Shown one piece after another: positions 23,700 through 34,333 of a stretch of 64,000 nucleotides of DNA. The position numbers and the translations under genes were made by a program. A model generated the notes under the pieces. That model searched no databases. It saw nothing but the letters and a program-made list of their open reading frames with translations, and was not told the DNA's origin. The stretch is from Bidens hawaiensis (taxonomy: Eukaryota > Streptophyta > Magnoliopsida > Asterales > Asteraceae): positions 1 through 64,000 of the forward strand of contig JAIQDT010007369.1 in the NCBI GenBank assembly GCA_021521415.1. The letters run 5' to 3'. Position 1 is the stretch's first letter; each line of letters begins with the position of its first letter.

Positions 23700-24790
23700 A
23701 GAATTTTATCCCTCTATGTAAGGGATAGAGGCATCGAATGCTCTCCTAGAATTTTAATTTTATTTGTGTAACCTTAAGCGATGTGTGAGTAAGCTCCCCC
23801 TTAGGTGAAAATGATAAAAATATCCAGAAATTCTTCCTTCAGGAAGAACAGTTATAAATAAAACATTTTCTTTTGTCAATATCTCTGAGTTTTGTTATGA
23901 AAATGGAGTCCTGGAGTCATTTCTAATTCTGTTAAGGCAGGAGGCCATAGGAAAGTAATGAATGGATTTTTAAAAATGAGTCATTTCTAATGGATTTTCT
24001 TTGGTCACTCGTCACTAATGTTCAGAGACAATGGAGATCTAAGGTATATCTATCTCATAGCTGTTATACTTCGATGATTTTTAAAAATGAGTATAACAGT
24101 TTTGATTTTTAACGATTATGAGATAGATGTACCTTAGATCTCCATTGTCTCTGAACCTTAGTGACCAATGACCAATCCAATCATTAGTTTCCTGTGGCCT
24201 CCTGCCATGACAGAATTAAAAATTTTCTTTTGTCAATATCTCTGAGTTTTGTTATGAAAATGGAGTCCTGGAGTCATTTCTAATTCTGTTAAGGCAGGAG
24301 GCCATAGGAAAGTAATGAATGGATTTTTAAAAATGAGTCATTTCTAATGGATTTTCTTTGGTCACTCGTCACTAATGTTCAGAGACAATGGAGATCTAAG
24401 GTATATCTATCTCATAGCTGTTATACTTCGATGATTTTTAAAAATGAGTATAACAGTTTTGATTTTTAACGATTATGAGATAGATGTACCTTAGATCTCC
24501 ATTGTCTCTGAACCTTAGTGACCAATGACCAATCCAATCATTAGTTTCCTGTGGCCTCCTGCCATGACAGAATTAAAAATGACTCCAGGACTCCAGGTTT
24601 CATAACAAGACTCAGAGATGTTGACAAAAGAAATGTATTATTTATAACTGTTCTTCCCGAAGGAAGAACTTCTGGATATTTATATCATTTTCACCTAAGG
24701 GGGAGCTTACTCACACATCGCTTAAGGTTACACAAATAAAATTAAAATTCTTCGGAGTGCATTCGATGCCTCTATCTATGTTACATTATA
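23700..24790. repeat. Leader palindromes 2 and 3, partly tandemly duplicated
   Basis: The 23716-24075 arm is mirrored around about 24085, and the same centre recurs at about 24442. A 357-bp block (about 23865-24221) is repeated at once (24222-24578) with no difference I can find by eye. A TTTTTAAAAATGAGTCATTTC insertion distinguishes this palindrome from those at 12197 and 21299. The outer right arm (24580-24790) has the normal leader sequence on the minus strand and leads back to a promoter. Confidence 0.8.
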
Positions 24791-25018
24791 TAGAAAAAAA
24801 ATTGAACGTAAAGTTCTTTTTGTTTACGCAAGTGCTTACGCAATCTTCTACATAACTGAACCCATGTGGGGTCCTAGTCACGTGTCTTCCATTATTCGAC
24901 GGAGAGGTTGTCGCTTTGCCAGCTTTATTCGCGTGCTTGCTTTTCTTTAATCAATGAACCCATATGTAGGTTCCAATTCACATGTATCCTCCATTATTTC
25001 ATCTAAGAGGATACCGTT
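24790..25018 (-). promoter_or_regulatory. EPRV A promoter between TAV copy 4 and leader
   Basis: Read on the minus strand: G-box-like motifs, the ocs-like element at 24843-24824 (with CGCAA half sites), then a TATATAATG-like box near 24790. It mirrors the promoter at 11957-12196, as expected if the two arms were once one duplicated unit. Confidence 0.65.
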
Positions 25019-26386
25019 TTATCTGCATTCTTCACATGCATGGTTTTCTATTGTGGGTGTTAGTTGTTGGCACATTAATTTTTTTGGTGGCAGGGCCTAC
25101 ATCGAGCTCATTGAGGATAATTCGCTGCTCAATGGTTTCTGTTGCATGGTTTTCATGCACGGGTAGGGGGTATTGTTGTAACTAATATTACGCAGTTTTT
25201 TTGGCTGCAGTAATAAATTTTTTTGAGACTTCCAACCGTAATTCGCTGAAGAGTTTTTAAAATTTTTAGATATCCATTAACTCTAATGGAGACCCAGTTG
25301 CTAACATCCTCTCGTTCTTCCATTATTTTGGAAGGTTTGACATTTCTACCTCCAAAAGATGTAAGGCGGGAGAGCTTTTTCCTTGATCTGGTAATGCAGA
25401 AGTGCCCTCTATGTAGATGTTGGCATCTTTAGCCGCTGCTATCTTCTTTCTGAAGGTTTTTACAGCCTTCTTCATTCCTTCTGTAAACAATTTGATTTCT
25501 TGTAAGTTTGCTGAACGATAAATATTTTTAATTAATCCAGCAGAGAATGCTAGATTGACTAAATGGGGATCCGCTCCCGAACATAAGTTCTATAGACTTT
25601 TTGTCGTTTTGTATTCCGTGAATACATGTTCGACTTCAAAGTCTTCAGGACTAAGGGCCCTGACTTTTGACCAAGCTAATCGGAATTCGTCTAAACTAAT
25701 TAGATCGATTTCTTCATTTTGGATCTCTATTCTTTACTCCTTTCTTTTTTCAATATTGAATTTGAAAAGCTAACCGGTGAGGTTTTCTTTGTTGTTACTA
25801 CAGGCATGGGAAGGATAGTAACCCTTAATGGTATTTCTTTTCTACCAAATTATGCAGAGTATCTTGTGGCTTCTTGTTGAGCTTGTAACAAAGAGCCAAA
25901 TTTTTTGAGGGAACCGTTGTATTCTGGACATATCTTGAGACAATAGCCTAGTCTTCATAGATTCCTCTGTGGTCTCCATAAAAAATGGCATAGAATCTCA
26001 TCTTTTGATTTCCTGGAGATGTAACATTTTGGGCATACGTGGTTTTAATAGTTTTTGGCAAACTTTCAGCCATGAACGGATTTGAGTCGTCTTTACCGGA
26101 GCCGTTTGCTTCCGGACTAGAAGATGATTGTGGCTCATCTTTTGTCGTATGTATGCTTTTTCCAAAAGCATCAGGGGTCAACAGACTTGATTTTTCTTTA
26201 CCTTTAGCCGTTTGTAAAGGAATAGATTCTGTTTTTAGACTTCCGTCTTCCTGTACAGAACTTACAGTTTTGGCGTTAAGCAATTTGTTGTATAACGCAA
26301 TTTGCTGTTGCACAGCTTGTAATTCTATTAAAAGTGTTTTTTTCTTTTGGGCATAGAGCCTTGATATTTTCTTTCTCTTCTTCCAT
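25019..26386 (-). pseudogene. EPRV A TAV/P6, copy 4, type a
   Basis: Starts at the ATG at 26386 with a charged helical N-terminus, slightly shifted near 26340. The 121-residue frame 26313-25948 spans the linker and the start of the P6 domain (FYAIFYGDHRGIYED) and then meets a stop (TAG) near 25948. Later frameshifts lie at about 25740 and 25390, and a small deletion near 25385 removes part of a segment intact in the other copies. It ends at a TAA at 25019. Type a markers match copy 1. It sits downstream of pol in the normal viral order. Confidence 0.85.
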
Positions 26387-26469
26387 CACAATTCTTTTCT
26401 AAATGTGGGTGTGACGTATTTGGTGAAAGAGACATCCTATTTATAGAAAAAGATTACGTCATTGGTTAC

Positions 26470-28473
26470 GCATTTTGAAAGTCACATGTTAAGCAATCAG
26501 CTAGCACGTCTTTTCTCCTTCAAGATGTTCAATATTAAAGGAATATCTTGAAAACCACATTTGCCATCTGACAAGGCGTCCTTGTTTTTTATCTCCTGAA
26601 ATTTTTGTTTTTAGGAAATTAGTGAAGTTTTTATTATCTGTCCTGACTAGAAATTTTACAGGGGTTAGATAAATAGAAAACTTTGAAATGGTGTTTTTTA
26701 CTGCCATTCATTCTTTTTCATTACTGTGGTAATTCTTTTCAGCTGGTTTGAAACTTCCAGTGGTGTATTTATAAATTTCCTCTCTATCAACTGTTTTTGC
26801 TTTTAAGACCCCTCCCCAAAAATCATTTTGAGGCATCGGTTTCAATTATAAGGGAGTCTTCTTCTTTTGGAAAATAAAGTTTTGGAAAACTTGTTAAGTT
26901 TTTCTTTATCTTTTTAATGTAGTCGGTGTCGGATTTTTTCCAGTCCCATACGTAATCCATTTTTAGTTTTACTTGTAACGGTTTTCTGAGCTATGCTAGC
27001 TTCGGGATGTAGCTTTCTGCATAAGTTAAAACACCTAGAAATCTCTGTAGATGTTTTTTGTCTTCTAAAGTATCAAGAAATTTATGTAAATTTTCCAAAA
27101 TATGTTTTTGTGGACAATGAGTTCATTGATCTATCTCTAGACCTAAGAAATTTATCTTTGTTTTAAAAAAGATTTGCTTTCTTTTTTGACAAAATTATTC
27201 CGTGTTTTTCAGTTGTTTTTAGAACTGATAAAACACGAAAATAGTGATGTTCCTCAGAGCTAGAAAATATTATAATATAGTCTACATAGACGGTACAATA
27301 ATCTTCTAGTCCTCTTAAAGCATTTTGCATATGTCTTTGAAATATGCTAGGAGCTTGTTTTAATCCGAAAGGAACTACCTTCCATTGATAATGACCATCA
27401 GGACATGTAAATGCAGTTAATAACTGAGATTCTTCATCTAACAGTACCTGCCAGAAACCACTTTTGCAGTGGAAACTAGAAAATATGGTTTTTCCTCTTA
27501 CGAGGGTTAATAATTCTTGCATGCAAGGAAGATTATGACTATCTCCTATTGTTGCTGCATTAACCGCTTTATAATTTACGACCATTCGCTTTTTTCCTCT
27601 TCTTTTCTCAGCTTCATTTTCAACTAGAAAAGCCGGTGACATATGAGGTGATTTACTTGGAACAATTAATTTTAACTCAAGTAACTCTTTAATTTTTTTT
27701 GCTAAACTCTTCCCTATCCTGTGGATTGGTTTTACTCTAATTACAGTCTTAGGGTCTATTAACATTATTGACGTCTTCATCCAGTTTTTGGATTTTTCTA
27801 GGTCAATAGGATTTTCTTCTGAGCATACTTTTTCAATTACTGCTTCTATTTTTTTGGTATTTTTGTATTTCAAGTAAATACTTTTCTTCTGGTTTTATAA
27901 CTTCTTGAGTTATATTCGTACAACGGATTTATTTTATTTTTGAATCCTTTTTCATTGATTCAAAAAAATCAGGTTTCCCTACCCGAAGTGTTTTAGTTAT
28001 TTTCTTAATCAGAATCATTTCTTGATTAAGATTGAAAGAGATTCTATCTAACTATTGTGTAAGGGTCCATACAGCTGACAGAAATTATTTCCAATAAGCA
28101 TATCTATTCCAGATTCCTGTTGATAATGGTAGGAATAGGAATGGTTCTCCTGAAAAATAAACTATAAGATTTCTACAAACCTTATTTAGTTTAACTGTTT
28201 CTTCATTAGCAATTGTTACTTTAATATATTTAGGTGTGTTTTCCCAAATTTGTTCAGGAATAACGTATTTACTCGCTAAACAGAGACTAGCTCCGGTGTC
28301 AACATAGCAATGTAAAGTTATTGTTTTATATCCTTTAAGAAAAATTTTTCCTTTGATATAAATAGAGTTGGGATTGTTTATGTTAGCATAAACCAATTCT
28401 TCTTGTTTTAAAATATTTTGACAAAATGTAATTTGCCTAATTCATTTTCTTCCCGCTTAGGGGTTGTAGTCAT
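26470..28473 (-). pseudogene. EPRV A pol: protease, reverse transcriptase, RNase H (right copy)
   Basis: The ATG (28473) overlaps the coat-protein stop. A frameshift near 28430 precedes the protease (28396-28085), which keeps VDTGAS. A further shift near 28110 leads to the RT (27873-27163). RT motif A reads SSFHCKSGF, so its catalytic aspartate is histidine, and the YVDD box reads YVDY. RNase H (27120-26490) is frameshifted, with a last open piece at 26707-26501. So two of the three RT catalytic aspartates are gone, besides the frame breaks. The order and length otherwise match a complete caulimovirus pol. Confidence 0.9.
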
Positions 28474-29140
28474 TCTAAATCAGTAAAATCGTCAGAAGAG
28501 TCGTATTTGACTGTTACTGAATATACCTGATTATATCCATCGTAAATATTTTCAGAAGGAAATATCCTTCTTCTTCCGCTTCTAGAATAAACTTTGTTTT
28601 CTCTAGGAATTTTTGTCGGTTAGGACATTCGTTGGCATAATGTCCCTCCTCAGAACATATCCAACATCTACATTTTTTCTTTCCTTGCGGACAGATCTTT
28701 GGTTTTTCTTTTGAAAAATATTTACCAGGTGTAAAATTTTTTTTCTTGGTTTTCCAAAACTTTCTTTTTGTTTTATACTTCTTTTTGAAGTATTTTTTTA
28801 TCTTTGTGTGGGTCACATCCAAAGGATAATTGAGGTGCTTCAGTTAAAGTACTACAATATTTTTTGTTAAATCTTTTTTAACTATTTTTGTTTGTTGGAG
28901 AAATCACAATAAACTGCAATTTCTTCTTTAACAATCCTTGTAGCAAATCCGAGGGAATGCATAGTTAAAGGGTTATTTTCTTTATTCCATCTTTCTTTGG
29001 CTTTTTCTCCTACGATGGGATTTTCATTAAGTAGGCTTCTATCCAATAATGATATTCACCCGTACTTAACTTGTATAAGTTTTGCTCAAATAAGCAAGTA
29101 AAATCGTCTAAAAGACATATATCACATATTTGTGCTTTTG
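28471..29140 (-). pseudogene. EPRV A coat protein, 3' part, right copy
   Basis: C-terminal part of the capsid gene, beyond the LTR insertion. The core continues at 29140 (QICDICLLDDFTCLFEQ) and is frameshifted near 29020. The basic region and CCHC zinc knuckle ([14 protein letters not shown]) are open at 28822-28514. The acidic tail ends in a TGA overlapping the pol ATG. Confidence 0.85.
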
Positions 29141-29619
29141 TGTAAGGCCCCGAACCCGGTAGCCCTACTTTCGCGTCGGATTTACTCATAAACACAGTTC
29201 TTACAAATCAGAGTTCATTAAAACTTTCGCGGAATATAAAAACTTTCATGAAACGTTACAGCAATCCAAAACTTGCCTTAATTAAACATTCTTGTCTTTC
29301 AAAATAAACGTCAATTACATTAAAACATCTTGAGTCTTCAGATGCCAGTCTCCTATTCGCCACCATGTGCCCGCTCAAGCTAGCTGTCTCATTCTCTCAC
29401 CTGCGTGCATACTAAAAGTCAGCTACGCTGAGTGAGTTCTAGTTAATCGTACGCCATACAATACAACACATACATACATATCCGAAGATACATATCCATA
29501 CTTCACTAGTTACCCTTCTGTTCTACATACATACTTACTACCATACATACATACATATCTACAATCACTAACCTCAGTCTACCGAGAGTACGTTCATAGT
29601 CCGCCGTCTATACCTGTAC

Positions 29620-30020
29620 TCAAGGTCGTGAACACGTAAAAGGTCCGCAGTCCTTACCTATGTTCACCATTCATGGTACGTGCAAGATCCGCGGTCCTTC
29701 CTATACCATCCCACTTCCACAACACGTACAAGGTCCACAGTCCTTCCCTATGTTGCCACCTAATTCATAGCACATACGAGGTCCGCAGTCCTCCCCTATG
29801 CTACAAATAAAGCACGTATAAGGTCCACAGTCCTTTCCTGTGCTGACGCCTATCTACATTACGTATAAGGTCCGCAGTCCTTATCTACGTTACGTATAAG
29901 GTCCGCAGTCCTTATCTACGTTGGCGTCTATCTCCTATAACACGTATAAGGCCCACCGTCCCTATCTACGTTTACATCTATCATCTACATCACGTATAAG
30001 GCTCGCAGTCCTTAACTACG
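29620..30020. repeat. Minisatellite of CACGTATAAGGTCCGCAGTCC units
   Basis: About ten imperfect copies of an ACGTATAAGGTCCGCAGTCC-type unit, spaced roughly 33 to 65 bp, within the solo LTR. The later copies (29860-29940) are the most regular. Confidence 0.7.
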
Positions 30021-30290
30021 CCATCACCTGCCAAGTCTATGTCCAACAGAAGTTAGAGGGATTTGCCATCCTAACTTACTATGTCGAACGTAGAACTCAC
30101 ATACCATTCATGTACCTGTATACACATACTTCACATATACAATAATTACATTATAGCATAAGAACACTCTAGGCGTTCTTTACATCATTCATTTAACAAC
30201 CATACCCCTTGTCGATATGTGCAATCTCCGAAGATCATTCACGTACCGACAAGCATTACATAATAGCTACTTGTATAACATCTATAGCAT

Positions 30291-30742
30291 ACACTTACCA
30301 CTTAAGGTAAGTGTATTCACACTTTCACATCTAACCTGCTTACCTTACCACTTAGCCTCTTATTTACACCTACCACCTTGCCACTTTGCCACTTTAATAA
30401 CGTAAATCGTTATGCCACTTTACCACTTTAATAACGAAGGCACGTATAGGCTTACCCTACCCCGTACTATCGTTATGCCACTAACACTCTTACTAGAACC
30501 TTGCCACTTCTAACATACACTTACCACTTAAGGTAAGTGTATTCACACTTTCACATCTAACCTGCTTACCTTACCACTTAGCCTCTTATTTACACCTACC
30601 ACCTTGCCACTTTGCCACTTTAATAACGTAAATCGTTATGCCACTTTACCACTTTAATAACGAAGGCACGTATAGGCTTACCCTACCCCGTACTATCGTT
30701 ATGCCACTAACACTCTTACTAGACCCTTGCCACTTCTAACAT
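30291..30742. repeat. 226-bp tandem duplication
   Basis: The unit starting ACACTTACCACTTAAGGTAAG at 30291 is repeated at 30517 with almost no change. A third partial copy of its start is at about 31101. Each copy begins with a short dyad, CTTACCACTTAAGGTAAG. Confidence 0.8.
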
Positions 30743-31339
30743 GCTCTACCTCTACTTGTCTACAACACGCTTCATATCATTTACATAATAAGCATGTCAC
30801 ATCAACAATCATACACACATAATAACGATGGCACGTACAGGCTTCCCTATCACGCGCTCACGTTATGCCACTAACACCCTTGCTAGACTCTTGCCACTTT
30901 TAACACACTCTACCTCTACCTGCCTATATCACACTTCATATCAATCCGGTATTTACGTAATAAACAAGTCACATCATAACATTCGTACACACTATCAACC
31001 ACTTGGAAGTTACTATCCTTGGCGATACGTGCAATATCCGAAGATCGTTCACGTACCGACAAGCATTATAAAATATATACCTCGTATAACATCTATAGCA
31101 TACACTTACCACTTAAGGTAAGTGTATTCACACTTCACATCGAGTATGCACACAGCCCCGAAAACATAACAAGGAATGGGGCTAGAAACTTACCTGAACT
31201 CTGCTTCTTCCTCCGATAGTTGTAAATCCCTTCTTTAACTGAGCTCGGCTGACTGTATAAGTTACACGTATCAATACTCGCCTGATTTAATCTGGTGGCC
31301 TAGTATTAGATTACTTTTACTTATCGTTTTAATTTATTT

Positions 31340-31675
31340 TCTAATCGAACTTGACTCTAGGCGAAGTTAAACCTTAGGTGAACTTAGCTTTAGGCGAAGT
31401 TAAACCTTAGGCGAACTTAGCTTTAGGCGAAGTTGTCATCAGGCGAACTTAGCTTTAGGCGAAGTTGTCATCAGGTGAACTTAGCTTTTAGGCGAAGTTG
31501 TCATCAGGCGAACTTAGCTTTTAGGCGAAGTTGTCATCAGGCGAACTTGGCTTTAGGCGAAGTTGTCATCAGGCGAACTTGGCTTTAGGCGAAGTTGTCA
31601 TCAGGCGAACTTAGCTTGCAGGCGAAGTTCATCAGGCGAACTTAGCTTGCAGGCGAAGTTGTCGTCTGCAGCTAC
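31340..31675. repeat. Minisatellite of AGGCGAACTTAGCTTTAGGCGAAGTT units
   Basis: About ten copies of a 30- to 33-bp unit alternating GGCGAACTTAGCTTT and GGCGAAGTTGTCATC, inside the solo LTR. Confidence 0.85.
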
Positions 31676-32347
31676 TGTTCGTTCTTAAATCCTTCGTTTC
31701 TTAACCAAATAACTCGATTTAGGTATCCACGGAATCGTCTGACCAGCGCCTACAAACCCCAACCATCAAATCGACCTAACATCGATGTTTAAAGGGTGCG
31801 ATTTAGGCATATAGGTTACGGGTTCTTTTTATCAATCGATTAACCCATCAAATCATAACCATTTTCAGTAAGATTAGCTTTGTTGGATTCGTTTTTACCA
31901 TACAAACTCAGATCTATCATTTCTCAAATCAACCCGAACCTACACGAACGATTTCTAACTATAAACGTACCTTGAACGAGTCGAACTACGAACACGGTTA
32001 AGCCTTGATGTTGTTTTGGTCCGTCACAACGTTCCAGCACCAACAAGCTCGGGTTTTCGCCTTCGGATCTTGGTTCGGGTCGTGTGTGTTTTGGGTGTGT
32101 GTGTATGGAATATGTGAGAATGAGGAGTGATTAATGGTATTTATATTTAGGGATCATGGGCTTAAGCCCATGGACTCTCCTTCCTTCTTTCATAACTCAA
32201 GTCCATAACCCATATCCATTACCCAACACTAGCCCGACCCATACCAACTCCTACTCTATTTATTTATTTCCCAATAACCCGAGTAAACTTTCCCTCTATT
32301 ATTAAGTAATACAATTAATATTATTTTGGAAATTTCGGGATGTTACA

Positions 32348-33030
32348 TTTTGTAAGATTTTGCCTTGCTTTTTCCAGCAATTTTTTATTTTCTTGGTCTT
32401 TATTTGTGAGAAAATCAAGACCAAATAACATCATATACATGGCATTGATTATTTGATCAAAGAGGTTTATACCATGCATATTTTCATTCCAAGTTGTACC
32501 TTTAATGAAGTCTTGGATGATTCCTGAAGATTTGTGCTCTACTAATAATAGTAATGCCTTAGCATTAGAGAACTCTTCTGGATTAGACTGGATAATAAGA
32601 CTAATCTCAGTATTCCATTTGTCTATAACTTCTTTTCTTTTTTCAAGACCGAAGATACAGTCTATTTTAATGGTGTCAATTGCAGTTGAACTTCCATTAT
32701 TTGAATTTGGTATACCTTTGTGATAAGGCATAGACAATTAGTACTGGCTCAATTTGTTCTACTATTATATATAGGAGTTTCTTCTCCAGAAGAAATTTCA
32801 TCTTTAGTTATAGGTTCTGAAGTGATTTCTTTTTCAGTTTTAGGTTCTTTTATAGTGAAAACCTGTTCTGGAAAATATTTGTCTCTAAGACTCTTATTTT
32901 CAGAAAACTTTTGTTCGCATTCTTTAACACTTAGTGACATTAATTGAAATAGTTCATGTATTTGCTCAGCTAAGCATGTCTCAAGCTGGCTATCAAAGAT
33001 TTGTTCTAGTTTTTGAGAAATATAACTCAT
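32348..33030 (-). pseudogene. EPRV A coat protein, 5' part, right copy
   Basis: The true ATG is at 33030. An acidic, helical N-terminus runs to about 32750, followed by a small frame change, then the conserved capsid core (32737-32348) runs open into the LTR insertion. This is the better copy of the N-terminus: the left arm has a GTG in place of this ATG and several stops. The gene resumes at 29140 on the other side of the 3.2-kb LTR. Confidence 0.85.
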
Positions 33031-33284
33031 TTTTTAGTTTTGTTAAGCTCTTGAATTTCTTTTTCAAGCTTTGGTTTTTGCTTTATTAGCTCGGATATAA
33101 TTTTTAATTTGTCACATGGATGCATATTCCAATTTTCATGAATTATGATGAGTTTTCAAATTATGTGACATTTTTCTACTTGAAGGTCAATCTCCATATT
33201 AGTCATTATTGCTCTAAAACACGTCATATGGGTTTTAAAGACTTGCACATGGGTTCTGACATCTTTTGACATCTTTTGTCAAGT

Positions 33285-33621
33285 TTTTACAATTTTCCCA
33301 GAATTTCTTTCTTTTAATATTTTATTGTTCTTTTGTACCGAAAGGCCATTTTAATGCATTTGGTCACTTAGAACTTCCTAATGACGGATTTCCTACATTA
33401 AAGTTAGGAAAAGAGTATTTTTGAAATCTTCCTTTTTCGTTGAAGATTTTAATGTGCTGTTCTAGCTTTTGAGGCTTAACTTCCTCTATTTTATCAATTT
33501 TTTCGGAGACATCTTTAATGATTTTTGTAGCTATAGCCTCTATATTTTCGTTAGTAGATAATTTTTCTACTTTATTAATTAGATCTCTAATTAATTCTTC
33601 TAACTTTACAAGAGAACTCAT
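33285..33621 (-). pseudogene. EPRV A VAP (ORF III-like), right copy
   Basis: 85 residues open from the ATG at 33621, then a TGA after GSSK; the next codons still read as the family's Pro/Phe-rich tail (ending near 33300). It is about 95% identical in DNA to the left copy over a stretch compared by eye. It lies between the small ORF and the coat protein, the usual caulimovirus order. Confidence 0.8.
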
Positions 33622-33689
33622 GTTATAGTTATAAGAGTTTTTCTTGCTTTAAGCTTAAAAAGTTTCTTTCTAGCGGCAACTATTTCTTA

Positions 33690-33848
33690 TTTGAAGACTC
33701 CTATATTTTGAGCTTTTATGCTATATTTTAACATAAAATCAACTCTTGTTCTATTAATTCTGTCTAAATTTAAAATTATTTCAGCTTCAAAGAAGCTGAT
33801 TGCATCATCTAAAGCTTTAACTGCTTCTAGAATTGGTGTTAAAGACAT
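33690..33848 (-). CDS. Small ORF between MP and VAP (53 codons, function unknown)
   Basis: Starts with an ATG overlapping the movement-protein stop (TAATG at 33850-33846) and ends at a TAA near 33690. It reads MSLTPILEAVKALDDA at the start and is helical and mildly acidic. In caulimoviruses this slot holds the aphid transmission factor of about 160 residues. The small size and lack of visible similarity mean I cannot assign that function. The left arm retains only its last 20 or so codons (8128-8207). Confidence 0.5.
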
Positions 33849-33891
33849 TATATTCCTATAACCTCTTTAAAAATTTCTCCATATTTATCTA
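33848..33891 (-). pseudogene. EPRV A movement protein, last codons
   Basis: The terminal 14 or so codons of the movement-protein frame, separated from the rest by the Helitron. The frame here is the same as at 39690, so the insertion did not add or remove viral bases. The stop overlaps the start of the next ORF. Confidence 0.7.
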
Positions 33892-33938
33892 CTAGGATAG
33901 TACCCGTGTTACACACGGGTGGAATTATTTAAAACGTA

Positions 33939-33992
<54 letters not shown>

Positions 33993-33997
<5 letters not shown>

Positions 33998-34329
33998 TAG
34001 GTTAAAATAAAAACCCACTTAAGTTGTGAAAACTCAAGAAACTCATTCTCAACCACATGTTTTTAATTAAAGATTAAATCTTGTGATTCACAATTAAAGT
34101 TAATAAAAGATGTTAACATAAATATAACTTTTTCTCTCTCCTAAAAACACATAAAAAAATTAGTAGAAAAATGTTAACAAAATAGCAAAACAATTTTTTT
34201 TAATGTTTCGATGTTTTGTATTAAATGTTACAACATATATTACATGTAACCAAAAAAAAAAAAACCTATGTTACATAGGGTTTTCGCAGGTTTTCACAAC
34301 TCAAGCGGGTTTTCATTCTACACTTTGCC
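33993..34329. mobile_element. (TA)n-associated MITE, copy 1
   Basis: Starts AGGGTTAGGTTAAAATAAAAACCC next to a (TA)n tract of about 45 bp (33948-33992). It ends in the complement of AGGCAAAGTGTAG. Subterminal inverted blocks (CCCACTTAAGTTGTGAAAAC and its counterpart) pair. A second, inverted copy lies at 57848-58169, also with a (TA)n tract on the AGGGTTAGG side. Confidence 0.75.
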
Positions 34330-34333
34330 TATA

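Larger units (their letters stand above)
29141..32347 (-). mobile_element. Solo LTR, 3.2 kb, Ty3-like, in the coat-protein gene
   Basis: Borders TGTAAGGCCC...GATGTTACA (TGTAA/TTACA inverted ends) are flanked by a perfect 5-bp duplication TTTTG (29136-29140 and 32348-32352). No gag or pol is present, nor a second LTR inside. On the minus strand it starts TGTAACATCCCG and ends GGGGCCTTACA, similar to the end of the element at 34334-37660. Taking it as a solo LTR left by LTR recombination is the simplest reading. It has internal repeats listed separately. Confidence 0.75.

Noticed and set aside
29620..30020. CRISPR-like array
   Set aside because: Repeats are imperfect, spacers are not unique and of uneven length, and this is plant DNA; it is a minisatellite.
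29921..31219. Several 60-97 residue frames on the plus strand
   Set aside because: They are translations of tandem repeats inside the solo LTR.
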